Shown: one piece after another, positions 6,801 through 14,984 of the stretch
Numbering within the stretch: the first letter of the stretch is position 1
How the letters are laid out: the number at the start of each line of letters is the position of its first letter
Origin: DATJFH01 sp035495815
Lineage (GTDB): Bacteria; Acidobacteriota; Terriglobia; Bryobacterales; Bryobacteraceae
Reading direction: 5' to 3'
Length of the DNA: 21,924 nucleotides
Assembly (NCBI GenBank): GCA_035495815.1
Contig: DATJFH010000167.1
Coordinates: 1 to 21,924 of the forward strand
Program-made: the position numbers and the translations under genes
The notes under the pieces: model-generated
What the model was told of the DNA's origin: nothing
Database searches by the model: none
Seen by the model: only the letters and a program-made list of their open reading frames with translations

Positions 6801-9800
6801 ATGCGAGCTTTTGTACTTGCGCTGACGCTGCTCTGCCAGGGGCTGTTCGCCGCGGTGGAATTCAATCGCGATGTCCGGCCGATCCTATCGGACAAGTGCT
6901 ACAGCTGCCACGGGGCGGACGCTCCCGCCAAGAAGATTCCGCTGCGCCTCGATAGCGAAGCCGCCGCCAAAGCCGACCTGGGCGGACGGCGCGCCATAGT
7001 CGAGGGCGATCCGGCGGCCAGCCAGCTCGTCCAGCGGATCACCGCCCCGAACAAGGCGCAGCGTATGCCTCCTTCCTACTCCGGCCTCAAGCTGACCGAG
7101 GCTGAAATCGAAACTCTCCGGCAGTGGGTCACGCAAGGCGCCAAATGGGAAAAGCATTGGGCGTACATTCCGCCGCTCCGCCCGGCGACACCCGCCGTAA
7201 AGCAAGCCGGATGGGTGCGCAATCCGATCGACGCCTTCGTCCTTCAGCGGCTCGAGCGCGAAGGGCTGTCTCCGTCGCCCGAGGCCGGCCGGGAAACGCT
7301 ATTGCGCCGCGTGTCGCTCGACCTGACCGGACTGCCGCCGACCATCGCCGAGAACGACGCCTTCCTCAACGACAAATCCGCCGGAGCTTATGAACGGGCA
7401 GTGGATCGCCTACTGGCCTCGCCGCGATACGGCGAGCGCATGGCCGAGCGCTGGCTTGACGCCGCCCGCTACGCCGATACCAACGGCTATCAATATGACG
7501 CCGAGCGTTTCATGTGGCGCTGGCGAGACTGGGTGATCGACTCGTTCACCCGGAATCAGCCTTTCGACCGGTTCATGGTGGAGCAGATCGCCGGCGACCT
7601 GCTGCCCAACGCCACGCTCGATCAGAAGATCGCCACCGGCTTTAATCGGAACCATCGCGCGAATACCGAGGACGGAATCATCGCCGAGGAGTACGCGGTG
7701 GAATACGTCGTGGACCGCGTCGAGACCGCATCGACGGTTTTTCTCGGAGTGACGCTCGGTTGCGCCCGCTGTCACAACCACAAGTACGACCCCTTCACGC
7801 AGAAAGAGTTCTACCAGGTGTATTCGTACTTCAACAATATCCCCGAGCTGGGCCGGGCGATGAAGTACGGCAATTCCCCGCCCCTGGTCCCGGCGCCCAC
7901 GCGAGCGCAGCAGGCCGAGCTGGCCAAAATAGATCGCGCCATGAAGGAAGTCGAAGACTTTCTGGGCAATCGGGTTCCGCGGCCAGCGCTGGTCTCCCTG
8001 AATTCACAGGCGCCCGCATATTGGACCCCTTCGGTGGGCATCAACTCCGCATTTCCGTTGGACGCCGACGCGGGACTCCGAATGAAAGGCACGGTCGCCT
8101 TCGAACCGGGGCGGATCGGAAACGCGGCTGTGTTCGACGGCAAGAGCTATCTCGACGCCGGAACCGCCGGCGATTTCGACATCGAAGACCGCTTCTCACT
8201 CTCCGCCTGGATCAAGCCGGAAACACCGAATGGCGCGGTGGTCAGCAAGATGTCGGACACTCCCAAGGGGAGAGGCTACGGCATCTATCTGGTCGAAGGC
8301 AAGGTGCATTTCCACGTCACCAGCGTTTGGGAGAGCGACGCATTCCGGCTGGAGACGGAAGAAAAAATCCAGCCCAATCGTTGGACCCAGGTGATTGTCA
8401 CCTATGACGGCTCGCGCATGGCGGAAGGGGTGCACGTATTTCTCGACGGCAAGCCGTGCACGTTCAAGATTTACGAGAACACACTCTACCGCCCGTTCCG
8501 CAATTCGGGAAAGGAGTTCAAAGAGCCGTTCCGCATCGGCGGCGGCGGCGGGCCGGAGCGCAGGTTCCGCGGCCGGATTGACGACGTGCGGGTCTACAGC
8601 CGTATTCTTGACGACCAGGAGATCGCGGTCCTGTCGCAGGGTGAATCCATCCGCGACATCGCCGGAAAGCCCGAGGCGCAGCGCTCCGAAATCGAGAGGC
8701 TGCAACTTCGCTGGCACTGGTACGAGAACGGCTCTCCGCCGGAGGCGCGGGAGGCGTGGAAGAAGCTAACGGCGCTTCGCCAGGAGAAGGAAAAGCTCGA
8801 GCGCAGCTTCAGCACCGTGATGGTAATGGCGGAGCTGCCTGTCCGGAAGGAGACCCACATCCTGATCCGCGGCGCATACAACGCGCCGGGCGAAAAAGTA
8901 GAACCGGGCACTCCGGCGATCTTTCCGCCGCTCCCTGCCGGCGCTCCCAACAACCGGCTCGGGTTCGCGCAGTGGCTGGCGGACCCGGGCAATCCGCTGC
9001 CCGCCCGCGTTACCGTGAACCGGTTCTGGCAGATGTATTTCGGAACCGGGCTGGTGAAGACCACCGAAGATTTCGGGGTACAGGGAGAGTGGCCGAGCCA
9101 TCCCGAGCTGCTCGACTGGCTGGCGACGGAGTTCATCCGCACGGGCTGGGACGTGAAGGCGATGCAGAAGCTGATCGTCACCAGCGCCACCTACCGGCAA
9201 TCGTCGAAGACGACGCCGGAGTTGCAGCGCCGCGATCCCGAGAACAGGCTTCTCGCCCGCGCGCCTCGTTTCCGCCTGCCCGCGGAGATGATCCGCGACC
9301 AGGCGCTCTTTACATCGGGCCTGCTGGTCGAGAAGGTCGGCGGTCCGTCGGTTAAGCCATATCAACCGGCCGGGCTTTGGAAAGAGCTGGTGATGCAGGA
9401 TATGGATTACCACCAGGGGAAAGGGGAGGACCTCCACCGGCGGAGCCTTTATACCTTCTGGAAGCGAACCGTGGCGCCGCCCATGATGGCCAATTTCGAC
9501 TCCGCGCTGCGCGAAAGCTGCACGGTTCGGGAGAATCGCACGAACACGCCTCTGCAGGCGCTGAACCTGATGAACGACGTGAGCTTTCTCGAGGCCGCCC
9601 GCTTCATCGGGCAGCGCATGATCAAGGAAGGCGGGGCGTCGCCGGACGCGCGTTTGAGTTATGGATTCCGGCTGGTGACGGGCCGGGCGCCATCCGCCGG
9701 CGAGGCGCAAATCCTGCGGGACAGCCTGCAGTATCATCTCGATTACTTTTCCAGCGGGAACAACGATGTCAAAGCGTTCCTCAGCCAGGGTGAAGCGGGC

Positions 9801-9893
9801 GCGGACGCCAGCCTGAACGAACGCGAGCTGGCGGCCTACGCCTCGGTGGGAAGCCTGCTGCTGAATCTGGACGAAACGGTGACCAAGGAATGA
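6801..9893 (+). CDS. Exported planctomycete-type cytochrome with DUF1549, LamG and DUF1553 domains
   Basis: The 1030-residue protein has a Sec signal peptide (residues 1-17, cleavage near FAA). PSCyt1 follows with haem motif CYSCH (33-37), then DUF1549/PSCyt2 (about 140-345) with a second CxxCH at 321-325 in the family segment CARCHNHKYDPFTQKEFYQ. A concanavalin/LamG-like domain (about 405-612, with FDGKSYLDAG and RIDDVRVYSRIL) comes next, and the DUF1553/PSD1 domain (about 715-985) contains NRFWQMYFGTGLV and RENRTNTPLQALNLMND. The family is common in Planctomycetes, Verrucomicrobia and Solibacter-like acidobacteria. Its reaction is unknown, though c-type haem binding and carbohydrate or surface recognition by LamG are reasonable inferences. 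The last bases overlap the DUF1501 gene (ATGA), the usual partner, so the two products probably work together. Confidence 0.94.
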   Translation: MRAFVLALTLLCQGLFAAVEFNRDVRPILSDKCYSCHGADAPAKKIPLRLDSEAAAKADLGGRRAIVEGDPAASQLVQRITAPNKAQRMPPSYSGLKLTEAEIETLRQWVTQGAKWEKHWAYIPPLRPATPAVKQAGWVRNPIDAFVLQRLEREGLSPSPEAGRETLLRRVSLDLTGLPPTIAENDAFLNDKSAGAYERAVDRLLASPRYGERMAERWLDAARYADTNGYQYDAERFMWRWRDWVIDSFTRNQPFDRFMVEQIAGDLLPNATLDQKIATGFNRNHRANTEDGIIAEEYAVEYVVDRVETASTVFLGVTLGCARCHNHKYDPFTQKEFYQVYSYFNNIPELGRAMKYGNSPPLVPAPTRAQQAELAKIDRAMKEVEDFLGNRVPRPALVSLNSQAPAYWTPSVGINSAFPLDADAGLRMKGTVAFEPGRIGNAAVFDGKSYLDAGTAGDFDIEDRFSLSAWIKPETPNGAVVSKMSDTPKGRGYGIYLVEGKVHFHVTSVWESDAFRLETEEKIQPNRWTQVIVTYDGSRMAEGVHVFLDGKPCTFKIYENTLYRPFRNSGKEFKEPFRIGGGGGPERRFRGRIDDVRVYSRILDDQEIAVLSQGESIRDIAGKPEAQRSEIERLQLRWHWYENGSPPEAREAWKKLTALRQEKEKLERSFSTVMVMAELPVRKETHILIRGAYNAPGEKVEPGTPAIFPPLPAGAPNNRLGFAQWLADPGNPLPARVTVNRFWQMYFGTGLVKTTEDFGVQGEWPSHPELLDWLATEFIRTGWDVKAMQKLIVTSATYRQSSKTTPELQRRDPENRLLARAPRFRLPAEMIRDQALFTSGLLVEKVGGPSVKPYQPAGLWKELVMQDMDYHQGKGEDLHRRSLYTFWKRTVAPPMMANFDSALRESCTVRENRTNTPLQALNLMNDVSFLEAARFIGQRMIKEGGASPDARLSYGFRLVTGRAPSAGEAQILRDSLQYHLDYFSSGNNDVKAFLSQGEAGADASLNERELAAYASVGSLLLNLDETVTKE

Positions 9894-11302
9894 CCACACT
9901 ATCGCGGCGCAGTTTCCTGAACTCGGCGAGCGGCGCTCTAGGCGCGGCGGCGCTGGCCTCACTGCTGGCGGAGGACGCCAGGGCGGACGGCGGACTGCCC
10001 GGCCTGCCGCATTTCCAGCCGAAAGCCAAGCGCGTGATCTACCTGTTCCAGCACGGCGCGCCCTCGCAGCTCGACCTGTTCGATTACAAGCCCAGGCTGA
10101 GCGAAGCGCGCGGCGCCGATCTGCCGGACTCGGTCCGCAAGGGCCAGCGCCTGACCGGAATGACGGCCTTCCAGGCCAAGTTTCCGACCGCGCCCTCTAT
10201 CTTCAAATTCTCCCAGCACGGCCAGTCCGGAACATGGCTCAGCGAGCTGCTCCCCCATACCGGAAAGGTCGCCGACCGGATCAGCGTCATCCGTTCGATG
10301 CACACCGAAGCCATCAATCACGATCCGGCGGTCACTTTTTTCCAGACCGGATTCCAGATCGCCGGAAGGCCCAGCATCGGATCGTGGATCTCGTACGGAC
10401 TGGGCAGCGAGAGCCGGGACCTGCCGGCGTTCGTGGTGATGGTGTCGCAGGGCAAAGGCAATTCGCAGGCGCTGGCTGACCGGCAATGGGGAAGCGGCTT
10501 CCTGGCCACGAAATATCAAGGCGTCAAATTCCGCTCGGGCGCCGATCCGGTGCTCTACCTGTCGAACCCTGCCGGTTACTCGGGTACGGCCCGGCGGCGA
10601 TTTCTGGACGATCTGGCCAAGCTGAACCAGGCGCAGTTCGCCGAGTACCAGGATCCCGAGATCGCCACCCGCATCGCGCAGTACGAGCTGGCTTACAAGA
10701 TGCAGAGCTCGGTGCCGGAGCTGGCCGATCTTTCGAAGGAGTCCGACGCCACCTTCGAGATGTACGGTCCCGATTCACGCAAGCCCGGCACATTCGCGGC
10801 GAACTGCATTCTGGCGCGGCGGCTGGCCGAGCGCGGCGTACGCTTCATCCAACTCTTCCATCGCGGCTGGGATCAGCACAACAATCTCCCGCGCGACATC
10901 CGGCTGCAATGCGAACAGACCGATCAGCCCTCGGCCGCCCTGATCCAGGATTTGAGCCAGCGGGGAATGCTGGAGGATACCCTGGTCGTCTGGGGCGGCG
11001 AATTCGGCCGTACGGTCTATTCCCAGGGCGACCTTACCGAGACCAACTACGGCCGCGATCATCACCCGCGCTGCTTCAGCATCTGGATGGCGGGCGGCGG
11101 CGTCAAGGGCGGCCTGACTTACGGCGAGACGGACGACTTCAGCTACAACATCGTGAAGGATCCGGTGGACGTGCACGATTTGAACGCCACCATTCTGCAC
11201 TGCCTGGGTGTGGACCACACGCGTCTCACTTACAAATTCCAGGGCCGGCACTTCCGCCTGACCGATGTCCACGGGAACCCCGTGAAGGCAGTGTTAGCCT
11301 AG
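9890..11302 (+). CDS. DUF1501 family protein, Tat-exported
   Basis: DUF1501 proteins adopt a sulfatase/alkaline-phosphatase-like fold; no specific reaction is established for this clade. The 470-residue product starts with a twin-arginine leader (SRRSFLNSASG, residues 5-15, followed by an Ala-rich hydrophobic stretch to about 27), so it should be exported folded, possibly with bound metal. Family landmarks include FQHGAPSQLDLFDYKP near the start, FHRGWDQHNNLP, the segment VVWGGEFGRT and RDHHPRCFSIWMAGGGVKGG. The acidic and histidine residues in those segments resemble metal ligands of the alkaline phosphatase superfamily; this is inference. It overlaps the upstream cytochrome gene by 4 bp. 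A convergent M28 peptidase gene ends 51 bp away, and no convincing terminator was seen between them. Confidence 0.93.
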   Translation: MTTLSRRSFLNSASGALGAAALASLLAEDARADGGLPGLPHFQPKAKRVIYLFQHGAPSQLDLFDYKPRLSEARGADLPDSVRKGQRLTGMTAFQAKFPTAPSIFKFSQHGQSGTWLSELLPHTGKVADRISVIRSMHTEAINHDPAVTFFQTGFQIAGRPSIGSWISYGLGSESRDLPAFVVMVSQGKGNSQALADRQWGSGFLATKYQGVKFRSGADPVLYLSNPAGYSGTARRRFLDDLAKLNQAQFAEYQDPEIATRIAQYELAYKMQSSVPELADLSKESDATFEMYGPDSRKPGTFAANCILARRLAERGVRFIQLFHRGWDQHNNLPRDIRLQCEQTDQPSAALIQDLSQRGMLEDTLVVWGGEFGRTVYSQGDLTETNYGRDHHPRCFSIWMAGGGVKGGLTYGETDDFSYNIVKDPVDVHDLNATILHCLGVDHTRLTYKFQGRHFRLTDVHGNPVKAVLA

Positions 11303-11353
11303 CCAAAGGCGTACATTGACCGATGTCCGCGCGAAAAAACCCGTTGTTCCACA

Positions 11354-12643
11354 TCAGATCAGCTTCAGCGATTTGAGCAGCAGCCAGTGAAAGTCCACGG
11401 CATTCCGGATTCCGCGCTCGCTGATGCGGTCCAGCGTGTCGTGGTCCGTATGATAAAAAGGCGGGCCATTCATCAGGCAGAAGCTCTTTACGCGCCCGCA
11501 GGTCACGAACAGGTCGGCAATGCAGGCGTCTACCATCTTCGGCGCGACGGTCATCACGCCGCTCTTACGGGCCAACCCGTCCACCACTCCGCGGACCTCG
11601 GGCCAGCCATCCGAACCCAGGTAAGCGATCCGATTGTTGTTCAGGGGCGCAGGCAGCGCGTCCACATGTTCGAGCAGAAATAGCTGCCGGACGCGCCGGA
11701 AGCGGTCGGGATCGCGTTTCACCCAGTCCCGCATGCCGGCTGCCTCGTCATGGTGCGCCGACAGGCCCAAGAAGTAGAAGTCCGGCTTCCGCGCCCTGGA
11801 GGGCAGACGCGACAAGGCTTCGGCCAGACCCACCATGGCGGCGATACCGGAAGCGTTGTCGCAGGCGCCGGTGAAGAAGGAATCGATGTGGCACATGACG
11901 CCGGCCGCGAAGGCGCCCGTGCCCGGCAGGAACCCCACCACGTTGCGTCCCTCATGCGGGCCGTCCGAATCGTAACGGATCGCAGCGGTCGCCCGCTCCC
12001 CGGACAAAGAGGCCAGCGCTGTTCCATCGATCGAATCCATGGAGAAGCACGGAATGGGCCGCAGCCCGCCGGGGTAGCGCTCGTCTCGCAAGGCGTAAGG
12101 TTTATCGACCGGCAGCACGGACTTCCATCGTGAACCGGCCGGTGTGGGAACGGCGAACAGCAGTCCGGCGGCGCCATGCTCTACGGCGCGCCGGTAGAGC
12201 AGCTTCTCGCGCACCACGTTCAGCATCGTGGACGTGGTGGCCAGGCTGTTCACGAAGGCCCATTTGCCGGACACCCGACGCCAGTCGCCATCCGGATCCA
12301 CCGGCTCGACGGGCGCGCTTACGTCGCGGTCCGGAAAGCGCGCTTCGAAGGGCGCGGGCATGGCGGTCTCCAGGATTTTGCCGCCGGCCCGCACTTCCCA
12401 TTCGAGCGCGCGGTGCGCCTTGAACCGGAATGGCTCCAACTCCACTGCCGGCAGGAAGGGTCCCAGCTGCCGCGCCAGTTCGGCTGCCGATGCGTGCTCG
12501 GCCGCGGTTCCTCCGATGCGGCCCCAGATCTTGCGCCGGCCCTTGTCTTTCCCGGCCAAGGCGACATGCGCGGCGGCTGTGTCGAGCAGGTTCAGCGAGC
12601 CGCGGGGCGCCATAGCCGACAGAAGCAGATCGCGGCGGCGCAT
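11354..12643 (-). CDS. M28-type zinc aminopeptidase-like protein, probably exported
   Basis: The 429-residue protein resembles family M28 metallopeptidases, often with a PA-like insert (here about 110-230). Likely zinc-site residues are His252 in CHIDS, Asp262 in GACDNASG, an acidic segment HHDE (297-300), Asp328 in LLEHVDAL and His398 in YHTDHDTLD. The usual adjacent Glu-Glu of M28 is not seen; HHDE occupies that place, so activity is uncertain. The N-terminus MRRRDLLLSA looks like a shortened twin-arginine leader, but the following hydrophobic stretch is weak. The gene starts 3 bp after the sialidase stop on the same strand, so the two are very probably one operon. A role in extracellular peptide breakdown is inferred from family and neighbour only. 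Confidence 0.8.
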   Translation of the reverse strand: MRRRDLLLSAMAPRGSLNLLDTAAAHVALAGKDKGRRKIWGRIGGTAAEHASAAELARQLGPFLPAVELEPFRFKAHRALEWEVRAGGKILETAMPAPFEARFPDRDVSAPVEPVDPDGDWRRVSGKWAFVNSLATTSTMLNVVREKLLYRRAVEHGAAGLLFAVPTPAGSRWKSVLPVDKPYALRDERYPGGLRPIPCFSMDSIDGTALASLSGERATAAIRYDSDGPHEGRNVVGFLPGTGAFAAGVMCHIDSFFTGACDNASGIAAMVGLAEALSRLPSRARKPDFYFLGLSAHHDEAAGMRDWVKRDPDRFRRVRQLFLLEHVDALPAPLNNNRIAYLGSDGWPEVRGVVDGLARKSGVMTVAPKMVDACIADLFVTCGRVKSFCLMNGPPFYHTDHDTLDRISERGIRNAVDFHWLLLKSLKLI

Positions 12644-12646
12644 GGC

Positions 12647-13759
12647 TTAGCGCCGCTCCGAGAGCCAGGCCAGCGGGAAGCGGGCGAAGGTGATCTGCTC
12701 GTACGAGTCGTGCTCGCCGCGCTCATATAGGATTCCAATAGTGCCGTCGTTCAGCACGGCGAGCGAAGAGTATGCCGCAGGTCCCTCGTGCAGAACTCTC
12801 GATACCGGCCAGGTCTTTCCGTCATCGGGGCTGAGCCGCACGGTCATGCGGACCCGTTTCAGGGCGGCGGGGTTCGAGAACAGCAGCCGTCCGTCGCTCT
12901 TCTTTCCCGGACGGACGGCGCGGATGAGGCTGGCCTGACAGACCGGCTCGATCAGCGCAGGGTCGGGCTCGGCCTTGGAAAAGGTCAGGCCCGCATCCCG
13001 GCTGATTGCGATCCGGCGCCGGTTGTCGCCCTGGTAGCTGCGCATGTTGAGCAACAGCGATCCGTCGCGCAACTCGGCCACAGCCGACTCGTTGGTCTTC
13101 TCGTCGGCGATGCCGCCGATTTTCCAGCTCTTTCCGCGGTCGTCGCTGTAGATGACGTGCGAGTGGCGAGCCTTGCTCCCTTTCACGATGTGATCGCAGG
13201 GGATCACCAGGCGGCCGGACTCGAGCTGTATTCCGGCGCCGGGGCCGGTTGCGTACCAGGTCCACTCCGGCTCTTTCACCGAGGCCGTGATTTCCACGGG
13301 CGGCGTCCAGGTGGCGCCATCGTCCGCGCTGCGTGAGATCCAGACCGTACGCGTGGTCTCGACCGCCGAATCGATGATCTGCTTTTCGGTGACCTCGCCC
13401 GGATTGCGGGTCAGCAGCAGGATGATGCCGCCGGACCTGCGGTCCACCACCGGCGCCGGATTGCCGATCGTGTCCGCGCCAAGGTCGGCTATGACCTGCG
13501 CCTTCGACCAGGTCTTCCCACGATCGAAACTCCGCTTCAAGAGGAGGTCGATATCGCCGGAGTCCGAGCGGGACTGTCGCCGCCCTTCGACGAACGCCAG
13601 CAGAGTGCCCCGGCTGGTGGTAATCAGCGCCGGGATGCGATATGTGTGATAGCCGTCCTGGCCGGAGCGGAAAACCTCCGACTGGCTCAGTTCGACGCGG
13701 CCACCGTGCAGCAGGGCCGCGGACAGCGCGCACAGCAGAACCTGTTTGGCTTGTGGCAT
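12647..13759 (-). CDS. Exo-alpha-sialidase / BNR-repeat neuraminidase (GH33-like), exported
   Basis: Sialidases of this fold release terminal sialic acids from glycans. The 370-residue product has a short signal peptide (residues 1 to about 20) and a six-bladed propeller pattern with five Asp-boxes: SFDRGKTW (77), SADDGATW (144), SDDRGKSW (205), SRDAGLTF (253) and SPDDGKTW (310). Catalytic-type residues are visible: Arg41 in YRIPAL, an Asp in RSDSGDID (64-71), Glu224 in NESAVAEL, Arg240, Tyr330 in AYSSLAVLNDG and Glu346 in ILYERG. That set fits an active GH33-like enzyme, although exact sialic acid specificity cannot be read from sequence. GAGG sits almost against the ATG; no other start is possible because an in-frame TGA lies two codons upstream. 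The M28 gene follows 3 bp downstream. Confidence 0.88.
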   Translation of the reverse strand: MPQAKQVLLCALSAALLHGGRVELSQSEVFRSGQDGYHTYRIPALITTSRGTLLAFVEGRRQSRSDSGDIDLLLKRSFDRGKTWSKAQVIADLGADTIGNPAPVVDRRSGGIILLLTRNPGEVTEKQIIDSAVETTRTVWISRSADDGATWTPPVEITASVKEPEWTWYATGPGAGIQLESGRLVIPCDHIVKGSKARHSHVIYSDDRGKSWKIGGIADEKTNESAVAELRDGSLLLNMRSYQGDNRRRIAISRDAGLTFSKAEPDPALIEPVCQASLIRAVRPGKKSDGRLLFSNPAALKRVRMTVRLSPDDGKTWPVSRVLHEGPAAYSSLAVLNDGTIGILYERGEHDSYEQITFARFPLAWLSERR

Positions 13760-13803
13760 CCCTCAACAGGTTACACCGATTGAAGGATGCCGGGGCACGC
13801 TAC

Positions 13804-13995
13804 CTAGCTGGCAGCCGCCAGGATCATGATCGAGTTTACTTTGCTGAAGATGATGTTGATGCTGCTGCCCACTCCGGGCATGATGGCGGCGGCGGACACG
13901 GCCACGAAGCCCGCCATCAGGGCATATTCAATGAGATCCTGACCGTGCTGGTCTCTCCAGATTTCCGCTCTTCTCAAAATTTCGATGATACGCAT
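13804..13995 (-). CDS. Flp family type IVb pilin
   Basis: The 63-residue product is a Flp-type prepilin, the subunit of tight-adherence (Tad) pili. It has an 18-residue basic leader ending in Gly18. Cleavage before Gln19 would leave mature QDLIEYALMAGF with the required Glu5-Tyr6 pair, followed by a hydrophobic helix to about residue 40 and a short polar tail. The frame is open to 14040, but ATG 13995 has AAGGAG (14001-14006) at 5 bases, so this start is preferred. No Tad assembly gene, prepilin peptidase or other pilus gene is in the window, so it is an orphan locus here. A sigma-54 promoter match lies just upstream. It is probably transcribed separately from ppk2, which ends 149 bp upstream. 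Confidence 0.9.
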   Translation of the reverse strand: MRIIEILRRAEIWRDQHGQDLIEYALMAGFVAVSAAAIMPGVGSSINIIFSKVNSIMILAAAS

Positions 13996-14000
13996 AAATA

Positions 14001-14006
14001 CTCCTT
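14001..14006 (-). promoter_or_regulatory. Shine-Dalgarno site of the Flp pilin
   Basis: The minus strand reads AAGGAG, 5 bases before ATG 13995. The alternative upstream ATG at 14040 has no such site, so this motif decides the pilin start. Confidence 0.8.
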
Positions 14007-14023
14007 CTCCTTGGCCGGGCCGG

Positions 14024-14039
14024 TGCAACTGTCCAGCCA
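14024..14039 (-). promoter_or_regulatory. Candidate sigma-54 (-24/-12) promoter for the pilin
   Basis: The minus strand reads TGGCTGGACAGTTGCA. Against the consensus TGGCACRNNNNTTGCW it matches 10 of the 12 defined positions, including the essential GG and GC pairs at correct spacing. The predicted start near 14013 leaves an 18-base leader that contains the AAGGAG site. Sigma-54 control is well known for type IV pilin genes in several bacteria, so the context is sensible, but no activator gene is in view. Confidence 0.6.
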
Positions 14040-14090
14040 TGTTTTAGTCCAATGTTTCCAAGCCGTCAGGAGCTGGCAGCGAAACAAATC

Positions 14091-14103
14091 GGGAAACAAT
14101 CCC
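14091..14103. promoter_or_regulatory. Short inverted repeat upstream of the sigma-54 site
   Basis: GGGA-N5-TCCC lies about 52-80 bases upstream of the -24/-12 element. On the minus strand it is followed by a near-direct repeat of GATTGTTTC. It could be an activator site, but 4-base arms are common by chance. Confidence 0.2.
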
Positions 14104-14144
14104 AAAGAAAAGCGTTTCAATCAGAATCGGGCGATACCGGTTCG

Positions 14145-14984
14145 TCAGTGCTTTTCAGGCACGAACCGGTATAATCGCGCCGGTTCGACATATCCTTTCG
14201 CTTTTTGCCGCTTCGGCAGCTTTACCGGTTCGAAGGCCACTTTTTTGTAAGGAATTACACTCAGGAGGTGGGAGATGCAATTCAGACGCGCCCGCCTCTT
14301 ATCGTCGGCTTTCACGACGTACCAGGGATTGGCTTCGGTGTCGGTGCTGTCGAACATGGCGTCGCGGGCGCGGGAGTAATCGTACCATCGCCGGTGCGAC
14401 TCCAGATCCATGGGACTGAGCTTCCACTGCTTGCGCGGGTCCTTGATGCGCTCCATGAAGCGCTTGGTCTGCTCCTTCTGGCTCACTTCGAACCAGTACT
14501 TGATCAGAATAATGCCGTAATCGCTGATAAGGCGCTCGAACACGGGACACATCGTCAGAAAACGCTCGTACTCGGCCTTGTTGCAAAAGCCCATCACGTT
14601 TTCTACGCCGGCGCGGTTATACCAGCTGCGGTCAAAGATAACAACCTCGCCGGCCGCGGGAAAATGCGGAACGAACCGCTGCATATACATCTGCGTTTTT
14701 TCGCGCTCGGTAGGACTGGTCAGGGCGACCACCTTGAAGACGCGCGGGCTGACCCGTTCGGTGATGCGCTTGATGACGCCGCCCTTGCCGGCAGCGTCCC
14801 GGCCTTCGAATACAACCATGACTTTGGCGCCGCTGTGCCTGATCCAGGTCTGGAGTTTCACCAGCTCGACCTGAAGATCGAGCATTTTCTCCTCGTATTT
14901 CTTGCGGCTCATCTCCCCCGGGGGCTGCACGGCGCCGCCGGCCGCCGCCTGTTTCGTCTTTTTGCTTTTCTGTTTGTGGGCCAT
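14145..14984 (-). CDS. ppk2: Polyphosphate kinase 2 family protein
   Basis: PPK2 enzymes transfer phosphate between polyphosphate and nucleoside diphosphates (usually making GTP or ATP) in the cytoplasm. The 279-residue product from ATG 14984 has a basic N-terminal tail rich in Lys/Gln, a helix ending LQTWIRHSGAKV, Walker A GRDAAGKGG (61-69), Walker B-like segment FDRSWYNRAGVE (117-128) and a lid region KDPRKQWKLS (181-190). The pattern fits the single-domain PPK2 class I group. The frame stays open to an ATG at 15104, but the extra 40 residues have no recognisable family sequence. Neither start has a strong ribosome site; 14984 is preferred on family length. Neighbours give no pathway link. 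Nucleotide preference cannot be decided from sequence. Confidence 0.93.
   Translation of the reverse strand: MAHKQKSKKTKQAAAGGAVQPPGEMSRKKYEEKMLDLQVELVKLQTWIRHSGAKVMVVFEGRDAAGKGGVIKRITERVSPRVFKVVALTSPTEREKTQMYMQRFVPHFPAAGEVVIFDRSWYNRAGVENVMGFCNKAEYERFLTMCPVFERLISDYGIILIKYWFEVSQKEQTKRFMERIKDPRKQWKLSPMDLESHRRWYDYSRARDAMFDSTDTEANPWYVVKADDKRRARLNCISHLLSVIPYKKVAFEPVKLPKRQKAKGYVEPARLYRFVPEKH

Noticed and set aside
8766..9962. 398-codon open frame antisense to the DUF1553 region
   Set aside because: It lies fully opposite a well-supported gene, and its His/Arg/Leu-rich translation resembles no protein family.
11303..11353. Terminator between convergent DUF1501 and M28 genes
   Set aside because: Only an A-run (11335-11340) was seen, without a stable stem on either side.
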